A stretch of DNA of 62,296 nucleotides from an uncultured Bacteroidales bacterium (GCA_947625885.1 CANQQA010000013.1:1-62296), one strand, 5' to 3'. Positions 7,711-17,326 are shown, numbered from the stretch's first letter. A program made the numbers and translations. Notes: generated by a model not told the origin, from the sequence alone.

Positions 7711-9665
7711 GATGAAACATTTTTATTTTCTTGTTGTTTGATTTCTTCCAACAGAGCGGTCTGCTCCGCCCACAAATCCATAAGCACGTCGAGGTCTTTT
7801 TTCAACCCGCCGTGCCGCATACAGAGGTCGATGTCCGCCATACCTTCGGGTGTGGCGAGGCGACTTTCGATTTCGGAAATTTCATTTTCCAATCGGGCGA
7901 TGCGCTGCTCGGTATCGGCTACTGCCCGCTCCTGCCGGCGAAGACGGCGCTGCCACTCTTTGCGCGCCTCGAACGACACTTTGCTTTCCGGTGTCGGTGT
8001 CGCCGTCGTTTTCGGCTCGGCTGCCGGTTTGTTTTTCAGTTCCAACTCCCGCAGCGAGTCGATTTTTTTGCGGGAAAGGAAATCGTAAATGCCGCCGAGA
8101 TGTTCGCGCACCCGCTGCCCGCCGAATTCGTAAACTTTCGATACCAGCCCGTCGAGAAATTCGCGGTCGTGCGACACGACGATCATGGTGCCGTCGAACT
8201 CGCGGAGCGCCTGTTTCAAGACGTCTTTGGTACGCATATCGAGGTGGTTGGTCGGCTCGTCGAGAATCAGGAAATTCACAGGTTCGAGCAAGAGGCGTAT
8301 CATGGCAAGACGCGTTTTCTCGCCGCCGGAGAGCACCCGCACTTTTTTGTCGGACGCCTCGCCGCCGAACATGAACGCACCCAATATGTCGCGTATCTTC
8401 GTGCGAATATCGCCCACCGCCACGCGGTCGATCGTGTCGAACACGGTCATTGACTCATCGAGCAGTTGCGCCTGATTCTGAGCGAAGTAACCGATTTTTA
8501 CGTTGTGCCCTATTTTCAGCGTGCCGTCGTAGGGAATCTCTCCCATGATACATTTCACGAGGGTTGTTTTTCCCTCGCCGTTTTTTCCGACGAAAGCCAC
8601 TTTTTCGCCCCGCTTTATCGTAAAATCGGCATGGGCGAAAACGGTATGGTCGCCGTATCGCTTGCCCAAATTTTCGGCAATCACCGGATAGTCGCCCGAG
8701 CGGGGCGCCGGCGGGAAACGCAGGTGCAGATAAGAGGTATCGACTTCATCGACTTCGATGCGTTCCAGCTTTTCGAGCTGCTTGATGCGCGACTGCACCT
8801 GCACCGATTTCGTGGCTTTGTAACGGAAGCGCTCGATGAAAGCCTCCGTGTCCTGTATCTGTTTCTGCTGGTTTTCAAAAGCGCGCTGCTGCTGTTCGAG
8901 CCGCTCGGCGCGCAACTGTACGTATTTGGAGTAATTGACCCGATAGTCGTAAATGTGCCCCAGCGATATTTCGATGGTGCGAGTGGTTACGTTGTCGATG
9001 AAAGCGCGGTCGTGCGATACAAGGACGACGGCGTTGGCACGGGCGGCGAGAAACGATTCGAGCCACTGTATGGACTCGATGTCGAGATGGTTGGTCGGTT
9101 CGTCGAGCAGCAGCACATCGGGGCGTTGCAGGAGCAGTTTCGCCAACTCGATGCGCATACGCCAGCCGCCGCTGAACTCCGCCGTCGGACGGTCGAAATC
9201 GGTGCGCAGGAATCCCAGCCCCAAAAGCGTTTTTTCTATTTCCGCCTTGTAATTCTCCGAACCCGAAAGGGAAAGCTGCTCGGTCGTCTGCGCCACCCGC
9301 TCAATCAACTCGCTGTAAGAGTCGCTCTCATAATCGGTGCGGGCGGCAAGCTCGGCATTCATGCGTTCGAGGCGCGCTTGCAATTCATGAATATGGGCGA
9401 AAGCCGTTGCCGCCTCGTCCATCACCGTGCGCGTGTCGGAGAGCTGCATCTGCTGCGGCAGATAGCCTATCGTCAAATCTTTGGGCAAATTCACCGAGCC
9501 GGACGAAGGCTGCTGCAATCCGGCAATGATTTTAAGCATGGTCGATTTGCCCGCGCCATTCTTCCCGACCAACGCAATGCGGTCTTTTTTATTGATGACG
9601 TAGGTTATGTTGTCGAGCAGCGTAAATCCGCCAAATTCCACCGTCAAACCTTCGATTGAAATCAT
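7707..9665 (-). CDS. ABC-F family ATPase (ribosome-associated)
   Basis: 652 residues with two ATPase domains and no membrane segments. Domain 1 has Walker A LVGKNGAGKST, signature FSGGWRMR and Walker B LLLDEPTNHLD. A linker rich in charged residues (RAERLEQQQRAFENQQ) corresponds to the P-site tRNA-interaction motif. Domain 2 has FVGKNGEGKTT, LSGGEKTRLA and FLILDEPTNHLD. A coiled-coil C-terminal extension, QRRLRRQERAVADTEQRI, resembles the Uup tail. ABC-F proteins act on ribosomes, and a minority confer antibiotic protection; nothing here singles out resistance. The ATG at 9665 (MISIEGLTVEFGG) is preferred over an in-frame 9740 start, because a promoter motif lies between them. Confidence 0.9.
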   Translation of the reverse strand: MISIEGLTVEFGGFTLLDNITYVINKKDRIALVGKNGAGKSTMLKIIAGLQQPSSGSVNLPKDLTIGYLPQQMQLSDTRTVMDEAATAFAHIHELQARLERMNAELAARTDYESDSYSELIERVAQTTEQLSLSGSENYKAEIEKTLLGLGFLRTDFDRPTAEFSGGWRMRIELAKLLLQRPDVLLLDEPTNHLDIESIQWLESFLAARANAVVLVSHDRAFIDNVTTRTIEISLGHIYDYRVNYSKYVQLRAERLEQQQRAFENQQKQIQDTEAFIERFRYKATKSVQVQSRIKQLEKLERIEVDEVDTSYLHLRFPPAPRSGDYPVIAENLGKRYGDHTVFAHADFTIKRGEKVAFVGKNGEGKTTLVKCIMGEIPYDGTLKIGHNVKIGYFAQNQAQLLDESMTVFDTIDRVAVGDIRTKIRDILGAFMFGGEASDKKVRVLSGGEKTRLAMIRLLLEPVNFLILDEPTNHLDMRTKDVLKQALREFDGTMIVVSHDREFLDGLVSKVYEFGGQRVREHLGGIYDFLSRKKIDSLRELELKNKPAAEPKTTATPTPESKVSFEARKEWQRRLRRQERAVADTEQRIARLENEISEIESRLATPEGMADIDLCMRHGGLKKDLDVLMDLWAEQTALLEEIKQQENKNVSS

Positions 9666-9705
9666 ATCGTTTTCGTTTCCGCCGCGAGAGGCGTTTTTCC
9701 GGCGG

Positions 9706-9713
9706 CAAAGATA
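9706..9713 (-). promoter_or_regulatory. Promoter -7 element of the ABC-F/pepO/UDG operon
   Basis: The minus strand reads TATCTTTG, with a TTG about 19 bases upstream at 9732-9734. It lies 41 bases 5' of the chosen start codon. Confidence 0.6.
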
Positions 9714-9864
9714 CAACTTTTCTTCGAAAGCCAACGGCACAAAAACATTTGCATTTCCTGAGAAAACAGTATATCGGGAGGGGCGAAAGGAGGATATTTT
9801 GCGAAAAATGGTGTAAAAAACGGTTTATTCTTTTTTTACATTTCGCTCTTTATCGTATACTCCA

Positions 9865-9872
9865 TATCTTTG
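9865..9872 (+). promoter_or_regulatory. Promoter -7 element of the pectinesterase gene
   Basis: TATCTTTG matches TAnnTTTG and lies 24 bases before the ATG at 9897. The -33 region is T-rich (TTTCG near 9841) but not a clear TTTG. Confidence 0.55.
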
Positions 9873-9896
9873 AGACGAACCATAAAAATCTTTTCC

Positions 9897-12800
9897 ATGA
9901 AAAAAACATTACCTCTCACTCTGCTGCTCGCCGTCGTGCTGGCAGGTATGCCGCAACGGAGCGACGCACAAAACAAGATGTCTGCCACATGGGCTTTCAC
10001 TGCCGGCGGCGAAGGGCAGTCTGCCACATTGAACGACGACAAACTGTTTGCCTCCACGTATGTAACCATCGGTAACAACATTTCATATAAAGGAACGAAC
10101 ACGGGCTTCGGTGTAACATTCAGCCAAATCGAGGCAAAAGGAAAAGCGTCCACTCCGGGCGAAAACGAAACGCTGGCATTCCATATCATACCGCAAAAGG
10201 GCGTTACCTTCACGCCGACAAGCATCGAGTTCGATGCCGCGCGATTCGGCACCGACGGCGGATACCTGAACATTACCCTAAAAACGGACGACGGGCAATC
10301 GAAGCCGCTGGCTACCGGCGCTTACCCCACTCGACCCGGAGACGGATACGATACGGAGCTTTCGCACTTTTCCTACTCCGTATCGGGCATATCGTCGTCC
10401 GAAGGTCTTGCTTTGGAAATGGGCATTTACAACCTCAATGGCGGGAAAAGCGTGGGCTTTGCCCACGTAACGATTTCGGGCACATACGAGGGTTCCCCGG
10501 AAGAAGTAGCTGTCTATAAGTTCGCTATCGTAGCCTCGCCCCAAGAGGGCGGAGACATCGTCCAAAATCCGGTAGGGACATCGTTCAACGAGGGCACGCG
10601 CATTACACTGATCGCAACCGAAAATTTCGGATATGATTTTGTAAACTGGACTGATGCTGCCGGCAAAACGGTGGCAGAAGAACCGAGTTTTACCCACACG
10701 CTCACCGCCGATGCACAATTTACCGCCAACTTCAAAAAGGTGAATACCTATGCCCTCGACCTGTCGATAGAGGGCGACGCTGCCGACTACATGGTGACGC
10801 TCTCGCCGGAGCCTACTCGCGTCGGGGATAAAATGATGTATGAGGAGGGAACGAATATCATACTGACAGCTTCAAGCAATCCGATTCTCACCTTTACGCA
10901 TTGGAGTACGGGCGAAACAGCTAACGAACTGACGGTGAAAATGACCGAAGACAAAACCTTTGTGGCGCACTACGATGCCGACGATTACGTCGCCGGCTGG
11001 GATTTCCACAAAACGGGAAACAACGGTCGAAAAGCCGATTTCTATTCGGAAGGAAACGATGCCGCAACGCTCATTCTACGCAATGCCGACGGCACGACGC
11101 AGGGCTGGTTGGACAAGTCGCAAATGGCAGCCGGCGGGTATGAAGGTCGCCCCGCTGCCGTAAATTGGAAACCGCTTGCCGACAAATACTATTACCAAAC
11201 GTGCGTGGACGCCTCGATGCATACCGACCTCAAAGTGCTGTCGTCGATGCTCTACAATTACAACGCCTACCAAAAGCAAAAGGTGGAATATTCGCTCGAC
11301 GGCAATGACTGGAAGCTGCTCGGCACGATAGACCTCGGTGCGACAAGCAAAGTGTGGAAAACAGAGACATTCGACATTCCCGCCGACGCCAACCATCAGA
11401 GTGCAGTATATATCCGTTGGATTCCCGACTACACCTCGCCGGTCGTAGGTACGACCTCCGAAAAAAACGATGGCACCGCCATATCGGGCATTTACATCAC
11501 GGGTACGGAAGCGATTGTCGATGACGGCACGGCACCCGAACTGCTGTCGCACGTACCGGAAACAGATGCCAAGAATGCGTCGGTAAACGGACGCATCGTA
11601 CTCACGTTCGACGAAAAAATAAAGGTGGCTCCCAACGCCAGCGCCATGCTCAACGACAAAACGCTCGAAATAATTGCCACAGGGAAAACGGCAACGTGCG
11701 AATACAGCGGACTGGAATACACCACCTCTTACACGTTCACCCTGCCGGCAGGCGCAATAACCGACCTGAGCGGCAATGCCACGACAGAGGCGATTTCGTT
11801 CTCGTTCTCGACCCGCACGCGCCCGACGGTGGATAAGGCTCTGTTCGATTTCGTCGTACCCGACGACGGCACTTTCGAAGAAGCCATTGCCGCCGCATCG
11901 AAACGCACCGACCCGTCCGTACGCTTCCGCATCTTCGTGAAGAAAGGCTCCTACCTGCTTGCCGGCGACAAAGGAGCTATTGTACAAGGTTCCGACGGTA
12001 AAACATACCCCAAACCGACGACAAGCCTCAACACGCCCAACCTCTCCATCATCGGCGAAGACCGCGACGCCACCGTATTCTATAACGAAGCCGTCGGAGC
12101 TATCGAAGGATTGGGACAATGCCAGCTCCTCGCCTTCGGCAAAGACATGAAAAATACCTATATGCAGGACATCACCCTGAAAAACGGTATGCCTTATGAA
12201 GCCGGTCGTGCCGCCGCACTCGAAGATACCGGCGATAAAAACATCTTCTACAACATCACGCTTTTCGGCGGACAAGATACCTATCTCTCCAACAACGAAA
12301 ACGGACGATTCTATTTCGAAAGCGGCACGCTGCAAGGCTACACCGACTATCTTTGCGGCAAAGGCGATGTGTTCTACAACCGCGTCGATTTGATTATCCG
12401 CCGCAAAGGAAGCGTCATCACCGCTCCTTCCAAGCCCAAGAAATACGGGTATGTATTTCGCGATTGCACCGTAAAAGCCGAGAAACCGGAATACGACGAC
12501 AACAGTTACGTACTCGGTCGTCCATGGGGAAAAGGTACTCCGATTGCCATCTTCATCAACACCACGATGACAGCCCAGCCCAAGGCTACCGGCTGGACAG
12601 AAATGAGTGACGGCTATCCTGCCCGCTTCGCCGAATACAACAGCACAACGGCTTCGGGTACGGTACTCAGCCTTGCCAACCGAAAAGGAACTTTTGCCGG
12701 TACGCACAGCAACAACCCGGAACTGACGGATGCCGAAGTTGCCGAATACACGATAGCCAATGTCATGGGCGGCGACGACAACTGGGATCCCACGCTCTAT

Positions 12801-13190
12801 ACCGAACAGCTCGCCGCTCCGATCCTGTCGGGCGATGGCATCGCGATAACGTGGGACAACAACGACTATGCTCTCTGTTACGCCGTATGCCGCAACGGGA
12901 ATGTTGTGGATTTCACGACCGATGCTTTCTATACGATAACTTACGGTGAAGCCGGCGACAAATTCACCGTACGGGCTGCCAACGAAATGGGCGGACTGGG
13001 TAAAGCCTCGAACGAATATACGCTCCCCGTCTCCGGAATCGGCGAAACGAAAGGCGATGCAACACCCGTATCGACAGAGATATTCACCCTGACAGGCATA
13101 CGCTTAGCGGCTCCCGTACCGGGCGTGAACATCGTGCGCACGACTCTGAGCGACGGCAGCGTCGTTACCGAAAAAATACTTGTCAAATAA
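9897..13190 (+). CDS. Secreted multidomain pectinesterase (CE8-like) with T9SS-like C terminus
   Basis: 1,097 residues from MKKTLPLTLLLAVVLAGMP, a standard signal peptide ending near ...SDAQ. After an N-terminal beta-rich region come two InlB/Bacteroidota-type repeat modules (...YDFVNWTDAAGKTV..., ...LTFTHWSTGETAN...). A discoidin-like segment and an SbsA-type Ig-like domain (...RIVLTFDEKIKV...) follow, then the pectin methylesterase beta-helix at about 650-955. Its catalytic regions are recognisable: GGQDTYL near 791, YTDYLCGKGD near 814 and LGRPWGK near 873. The tail VSTEIFTLTGIRL...VTEKILVK resembles a type A sorting domain. It should remove methyl esters from homogalacturonan outside the cell. 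It is monocistronic, with its own promoter and terminator. Confidence 0.88.
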   Translation: MKKTLPLTLLLAVVLAGMPQRSDAQNKMSATWAFTAGGEGQSATLNDDKLFASTYVTIGNNISYKGTNTGFGVTFSQIEAKGKASTPGENETLAFHIIPQKGVTFTPTSIEFDAARFGTDGGYLNITLKTDDGQSKPLATGAYPTRPGDGYDTELSHFSYSVSGISSSEGLALEMGIYNLNGGKSVGFAHVTISGTYEGSPEEVAVYKFAIVASPQEGGDIVQNPVGTSFNEGTRITLIATENFGYDFVNWTDAAGKTVAEEPSFTHTLTADAQFTANFKKVNTYALDLSIEGDAADYMVTLSPEPTRVGDKMMYEEGTNIILTASSNPILTFTHWSTGETANELTVKMTEDKTFVAHYDADDYVAGWDFHKTGNNGRKADFYSEGNDAATLILRNADGTTQGWLDKSQMAAGGYEGRPAAVNWKPLADKYYYQTCVDASMHTDLKVLSSMLYNYNAYQKQKVEYSLDGNDWKLLGTIDLGATSKVWKTETFDIPADANHQSAVYIRWIPDYTSPVVGTTSEKNDGTAISGIYITGTEAIVDDGTAPELLSHVPETDAKNASVNGRIVLTFDEKIKVAPNASAMLNDKTLEIIATGKTATCEYSGLEYTTSYTFTLPAGAITDLSGNATTEAISFSFSTRTRPTVDKALFDFVVPDDGTFEEAIAAASKRTDPSVRFRIFVKKGSYLLAGDKGAIVQGSDGKTYPKPTTSLNTPNLSIIGEDRDATVFYNEAVGAIEGLGQCQLLAFGKDMKNTYMQDITLKNGMPYEAGRAAALEDTGDKNIFYNITLFGGQDTYLSNNENGRFYFESGTLQGYTDYLCGKGDVFYNRVDLIIRRKGSVITAPSKPKKYGYVFRDCTVKAEKPEYDDNSYVLGRPWGKGTPIAIFINTTMTAQPKATGWTEMSDGYPARFAEYNSTTASGTVLSLANRKGTFAGTHSNNPELTDAEVAEYTIANVMGGDDNWDPTLYTEQLAAPILSGDGIAITWDNNDYALCYAVCRNGNVVDFTTDAFYTITYGEAGDKFTVRAANEMGGLGKASNEYTLPVSGIGETKGDATPVSTEIFTLTGIRLAAPVPGVNIVRTTLSDGSVVTEKILVK

Positions 13191-13211
13191 TTCTTTCTCG
13201 AAAGAACACAA

Positions 13212-13246
13212 AAAACGGAATGCGGCATTGCGCCGCACTCCGTTTT
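13212..13246. terminator. Bidirectional terminator between pectinesterase and mscS
   Basis: AAAACGGAATGCGGC (13212-13226) and GCCGCACTCCGTTTT (13232-13246) form a 15-base-pair stem with one mismatch, with A- and T-runs on the two flanks. It serves the converging genes ending at 13190 and 13264. Confidence 0.8.
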
Positions 13247-13263
13247 CATTTATCGAACCGGTA

Positions 13264-14175
13264 TCAATCGTTCTTGATGTGCACGTCCATCTGCGGAAAA
13301 GGAATCGTGATTTCGGCTTCGGCAAAAGCGTCGTAGATTTTCCGATTGAGGTCGAAATAAACGTCCCAATAGTCGGCGGCATTCGTCCAGACCCTTACCA
13401 CCAAATTGACAGAGCTTTCGCCTAACGAATGGAGGGCGATGAACGGCTCGGCGGGCGTGTGCAAAATGCGGCTGTCGGCAGCAAGCAATTTGTGTACAAT
13501 CGCCTGCGCCCGTTCGTATTTCTCGCCGTAACCTATACTGAAAGTCCAATCGACCCGACGCACCCCCTCGTGAGAATAATTGACGATGATATTATTAGAG
13601 AGATTTCCGTTGGGAATGAATATGGTACGATTGTCGGGCGTCAGCAGCACCGTGTTGAAAATCTGTATCTCTTTCACCGTACCGCTCTGCCCCTGCGCTT
13701 CGATGAAATCGCCCACCTTGTAAGGGCGAAACAGGAGTATCATGACACCGCCGGCGAAGTTTTGCAGCGAACCGCTCATCGCCATACCTACTGCAACGCC
13801 TGCCGAGGCAAACAAGGCGATAAACGAACTGGTGTTGATGCCGAAAATGCCGACTATCAATATAATCAACGTAATCATCAGCACGATGTTGATGAGGCTG
13901 CGCAAGAAAGTCTGTATGGAAAGTTCGACGTTGCGTTTCGATAATACTTTGGTGATAAAATTGGAAAGGCGTTTCATCAGCCAGCGACCGATAAAGAATA
14001 TCGCTACGGCGCCGACGACTTTCAGCCCGAAAGAAATAAGCCCCGAACATAAGGTCGTAAGGAGTGCGGCAATATCCATTTCGGTAACTTTTTCAACGAT
14101 TTCCTTCACCGGTATCGTCTGTTGAAGAGAATCCGCAGGAAGCACCTGCAAAAAAGACAATTGCAACAAATTCAT
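13264..14175 (-). CDS. mscS: Small-conductance mechanosensitive channel, MscS family
   Basis: 303 residues, near the 286 of E. coli MscS. Three hydrophobic segments occupy the first ~130 residues. The pore helix is followed by FASAGVAVGMAMSGSLQNFAGGVMILLFRPYKVGDFIEA, the family signature with its Gly/Ala-packed TM3. The beta domain (GTVKEIQIFNTVLLTPDNRTIFIPNG) and the C-terminal alpha/beta domain follow. It opens under membrane tension to release solutes after hypo-osmotic shock. Twelve bases separate it from the clostripain gene upstream, so both may share the promoter at 15,355. Confidence 0.93.
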   Translation of the reverse strand: MNLLQLSFLQVLPADSLQQTIPVKEIVEKVTEMDIAALLTTLCSGLISFGLKVVGAVAIFFIGRWLMKRLSNFITKVLSKRNVELSIQTFLRSLINIVLMITLIILIVGIFGINTSSFIALFASAGVAVGMAMSGSLQNFAGGVMILLFRPYKVGDFIEAQGQSGTVKEIQIFNTVLLTPDNRTIFIPNGNLSNNIIVNYSHEGVRRVDWTFSIGYGEKYERAQAIVHKLLAADSRILHTPAEPFIALHSLGESSVNLVVRVWTNAADYWDVYFDLNRKIYDAFAEAEITIPFPQMDVHIKND

Positions 14176-14187
14176 TTTTTATTTCGT

Positions 14188-15333
14188 TTATTCATATACG
14201 GCTTTATACCAGTCCAATGTCCGGTAATAATCATTTATCGTCGTTTCGGGTCTCGCCCCCGGAATATACGAAGAAAGCCCGCAATAATGCCAGATAGGAT
14301 ATTTGTAGAAATAGTCGTTGATGTTGCACCCATATTCATCTGTCGCATCGGCATAAATGACACTCTGTGCCAGACAATCGGAAAAAAGAGTATACGATGA
14401 CGAATCGGCTCCGGCAGCAGCCTGCATGTAATCGTCCAAATCGAAAAAGATATTTTCATAGCTCATTTTTCCGCTTCTTTCGTGTGTAAATTGCTGTATG
14501 GAGGCAAGGTCTACGGCGTTTCCGCTTTGCAGTACCGATTTTACCGACGATGCCAAGGCTTCCATGCCGTTCATATCGACTAATGAAATAGTCGCACAAG
14601 GTTGAATATACTGATAATAAAACCGCATATATTCCCTGCAAACTTCTATCATCGTCGCTTCCAATGAACTTTCCGCGAAAAAAAGTTCGGGCACTATCTC
14701 TTCATATGGAAATCCACTTCCCATGACCGCAGTCGGCGAAGATATATAATAGCGACAATCATGCCGCAACTCGTAAGCCACTTCGACGCAGCCCATATAA
14801 CAAGCGTCGCATATAATAAAATCGAATATTCCATCGGGAATACTTTCTGCCAATTGGTCGATATTCATGGATTGGCGTTCGTCTTCACCGAAAGAGCGCG
14901 TTTTGGCTGTCGTCGATGCCGGGTACCAACCGTTGGCATGAGACCACAATATCAAGCCGTAACTTGCAGCGGGATACAATTCTACGACATCGTCGATAAC
15001 CGTGCGCATGACCTCCGGCGAAACCGAATTGTCGTTTTCATACGTTTTGATGACTATTTCTTCGACAACACCTTTTTTCAAAGCGATACGCTCCAATATA
15101 GGCTGGGTGTTATACCGGTCGATGTACAGCAGTATATTGCCGCCGTTCAAAGCGCCTTTTTCCACGGCACGTTTTATATCTTCTATATTTTTTATATCAA
15201 AACCCTCCAGACTATTGCTTGCCACTATATAGACGAGTACCGTACGGTCGCACACCGGCAAATCCTCTTTTCGGCACGCCGAAAAAAGGGAAACAGCTAT
15301 CAGACTTGCAATAAAACAGCGAAAAATATGCAC
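14188..15333 (-). CDS. Clostripain-family (C11) cysteine peptidase lipoprotein
   Basis: 381 residues. The signal peptide ends in a lipobox LFSAC (Cys near residue 20), so the protein is probably lipid-anchored. C11 landmarks are the early TVLVYIVASNSLE strand, LILWSHANGW with the catalytic His near residue 129, and FDFIICDACYMGCVEVAYEL with the catalytic Cys near 176. C11 peptidases cleave after Arg or Lys and are often auto-activated; in gut Bacteroidales many act on surface or diet proteins. No C-terminal sorting domain is visible. It probably heads an operon with mscS. Confidence 0.85.
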   Translation of the reverse strand: MHIFRCFIASLIAVSLFSACRKEDLPVCDRTVLVYIVASNSLEGFDIKNIEDIKRAVEKGALNGGNILLYIDRYNTQPILERIALKKGVVEEIVIKTYENDNSVSPEVMRTVIDDVVELYPAASYGLILWSHANGWYPASTTAKTRSFGEDERQSMNIDQLAESIPDGIFDFIICDACYMGCVEVAYELRHDCRYYISSPTAVMGSGFPYEEIVPELFFAESSLEATMIEVCREYMRFYYQYIQPCATISLVDMNGMEALASSVKSVLQSGNAVDLASIQQFTHERSGKMSYENIFFDLDDYMQAAAGADSSSYTLFSDCLAQSVIYADATDEYGCNINDYFYKYPIWHYCGLSSYIPGARPETTINDYYRTLDWYKAVYE

Positions 15334-15354
15334 GGTTTAAAAATTTTTCCGTTG

Positions 15355-15362
15355 CAAAATTA
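15355..15362 (-). promoter_or_regulatory. Promoter -7 element for the C11 peptidase/mscS pair
   Basis: The minus strand reads TAATTTTG here, with a TTG about 20 bases further upstream. It lies 22 bases before the ATG at 15333 and is divergent to the promoter at 15438. Confidence 0.5.
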
Positions 15363-15437
15363 GATAAAAAAACAAGCTGCACAATACATAAAACATTAAA
15401 AATACTATATTTACTTTCAATTTCTGTCCGAATGTGT

Positions 15438-15445
15438 TAGCTTTG
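15438..15445 (+). promoter_or_regulatory. Promoter -7 element of the TPR-protein gene
   Basis: TAGCTTTG matches TAnnTTTG and lies 27 bases before the ATG at 15473; the -33 region is T-rich without a clear TTTG. Confidence 0.5.
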
Positions 15446-15472
15446 CAAAACCGATTGAATATCCGTACCGCA

Positions 15473-16297
15473 ATGAAAGGCTTATCCGTTTTTTTCGTTC
15501 TGCTATGTATTCCGTTTTCGACCGTCAAGGCACAAACGTACATGGAATATATCGACTCGTCTTTCACATACTTGGACAACGGAAATCCGGCGGCAGCGGA
15601 ACAGGCTCTGCTGAAAGCTCTGCGCAGCGAACCCGGAAATCCTGAAAACGTGATGCTGCTCTCCAATCTGGGCACGATACAACGCCGTATGGGGAAAAGG
15701 ACGGAAGCCCTGCAATCGTATGACAATGCGCTGATTATGGCGCCGCAGTCGATACGGCTGCTCGAAAATCGCGCGGCACTGCTTGCCGAAATGGACAGTC
15801 TGCAACGTGCCCGCGACGATTACTCCCTTATCTTGCTCATCGACGACAAATCGGAAAATGCCCTCTATCGGCGGGGTCTCATCGAATTGGAACAAGGCGA
15901 CACGGCTGCGGCGCGGCGCGACTTCGAACGACTGCTCGCCATCGACCCGCAAAGCATCGAAGCCGGCTTGGGCATGGCAGCCCTGATGAAATATCGCGGT
16001 TATTACACCGACGCTATCAATCTATACACCCTGCTCCTGCGGTCGCTGCCGCAGGAAGCTACGCTCTACCTCAACCGCGCCGAAGCCTATTACTACACCC
16101 GACAATACAACCGCGCCGACACCGACGTGGCACAAGCTATCGCATTGGCTCCCGACGACCCGCTGCCCTACGTCTTGCGCGGCAGACTGAAACTCGTCCG
16201 TTATGCCAAAGAGGAAGCACAGCAAGATTTCGACAAAGCGGTCGCACTGGGCTTCGACGCGAAAATCATCGAGGAAATTCTCGCCACAAGCAAATAA
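15473..16297 (+). CDS. Secreted or periplasmic tetratricopeptide-repeat protein
   Basis: 274 residues from MKGLSVFFVLLCIPFSTVKAQ, a short cleavable signal peptide. Nearly the whole mature protein consists of TPR helices, recognisable by repeats such as NPENVMLLSNLGTIQRRMGK, ALYRRGLIELEQGD and LPYVLRGRLKLVRYAKEEAQQDFDKAVALG. TPR proteins mediate protein contacts, and no enzymatic motif is present. It is followed at 63 bases by the HU/SPOR gene, which has its own -7 element. The start was chosen because the in-frame upstream residues lie within the promoter region. Confidence 0.8.
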   Translation: MKGLSVFFVLLCIPFSTVKAQTYMEYIDSSFTYLDNGNPAAAEQALLKALRSEPGNPENVMLLSNLGTIQRRMGKRTEALQSYDNALIMAPQSIRLLENRAALLAEMDSLQRARDDYSLILLIDDKSENALYRRGLIELEQGDTAAARRDFERLLAIDPQSIEAGLGMAALMKYRGYYTDAINLYTLLLRSLPQEATLYLNRAEAYYYTRQYNRADTDVAQAIALAPDDPLPYVLRGRLKLVRYAKEEAQQDFDKAVALGFDAKIIEEILATSK

Positions 16298-16347
16298 AAC
16301 GACGACGATATTTTTCTTGAATCGTTACGAATTTTTCGTTTTTTTGC

Positions 16348-16355
16348 TATCTTTG
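16348..16355 (+). promoter_or_regulatory. Promoter -7 element abutting the HU/SPOR start codon
   Basis: TATCTTTG ends six bases before the ATG at 16361, so initiation about seven bases downstream would give an mRNA with almost no 5' leader. Confidence 0.55.
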
Positions 16356-16360
16356 CCGTG

Positions 16361-17272
16361 ATGCTTGAAATTTGCCGACATATCGAATACCTGCTCACGG
16401 AACACGATTGCGTGTTGATACCCGAATGGGGCGGCTTCGTATTGCAAGACGTTCCGGCACGACGGTCGGACGACGGAAAGACATGGTTTCCGCCGACACG
16501 TGCTATCGTGTTCAATCCGTCGCTCACCTACAACGACGGCATGCTGGTATCATCGCTCATGCGGGCACGAAAAACAGACGCCCACCACGCGCTCCTGCTT
16601 ATCCGCCAAGAGGTGGGCACACTGCGCTCGCTGCTGCAAAAAGAGGGCGATTGCGTGGCTTTCGGCGAAATGGGCAGTTTCGTGCTCGACGAAAACCTGC
16701 GACCGGCATTCACGGCAAATGCCGGCTACCGCATCGACCTGCGGCAATTCGGTATGCAACGACTGACAGTCCTACCCCTCCGTGAATTGTCGGCACCGAC
16801 AGCGCAGGGAACGAAAACCGTCGATACCGCAACCGACAAAGACGATACGATACACATTTCCATACATCGCCGCACGATATACAAAATCGCTGCCGCCGCA
16901 GCGGTTTTCCTGCTGCTGTTTCTGACAGCATCGCCAATAGGGGAAATAAATCGCACCGAAAACCTCGCGGCTCTCACTCCGACGGAAGTCGTGCAAGACG
17001 ACATGAACAACCGCATTGCCAAACCGGAATATCTGATTGTCGTATCCACTTTATCGACTCGGGAAAATGCGTTGCTGCAACTGCAACGCTTCCACAACAA
17101 AGGCGTTACCGAAAAGATGTTTTTGTACGAAGACGGTCGGCGCGTTTACCTTTATACCCGTACATTTGCCGACCGGCAAGAGGCTTACTCCTACGTGCGG
17201 CAGCAGCGGCAAGCCGGTACGCCTTTCGCCGACGCATGGGTGATGAAAGCCCAACCGACAAAGGAAAAATAA
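16361..17272 (+). CDS. HU/CCDC81-like and SPOR domain membrane protein
   Basis: 303 residues. The N-terminal ~130 residues (LEICRHIEYLLTEHDCVLIPEWGGFV...) match the HU-type domain pair of Bacteroidota proteins that also carry a SPOR domain. A single transmembrane helix, IAAAAAVFLLLFLTASPI, lies near residues 178-195. The C-terminal ~75 residues (EYLIVVSTLSTRENALLQL...ADAWVMKAQP) form a SPOR domain, which binds denuded peptidoglycan glycans at division sites. The HU part would be cytoplasmic and SPOR periplasmic, suggesting a link between chromosome or cytoplasm and the septum. That role is inference. A GTG at 16358 is an alternative start. Confidence 0.82.
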   Translation: MLEICRHIEYLLTEHDCVLIPEWGGFVLQDVPARRSDDGKTWFPPTRAIVFNPSLTYNDGMLVSSLMRARKTDAHHALLLIRQEVGTLRSLLQKEGDCVAFGEMGSFVLDENLRPAFTANAGYRIDLRQFGMQRLTVLPLRELSAPTAQGTKTVDTATDKDDTIHISIHRRTIYKIAAAAAVFLLLFLTASPIGEINRTENLAALTPTEVVQDDMNNRIAKPEYLIVVSTLSTRENALLQLQRFHNKGVTEKMFLYEDGRRVYLYTRTFADRQEAYSYVRQQRQAGTPFADAWVMKAQPTKEK

Positions 17273-17326
17273 ACTCAATTCTAAAATAAAAAAATAGACG
17301 AGGACAAGCCTGCCGATGCCTAAAAA

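Noticed and set aside
7707..9665. ABC-F protein as an antibiotic-resistance gene
   Set aside because: The sequence has the common housekeeping Uup-like layout and nothing that points to ribosome protection against drugs.
11076..12707. Open frame of 543 codons on the minus strand
   Set aside because: It is antisense to the pectinesterase gene, shows no domain, and mirrors that gene's codon pattern.
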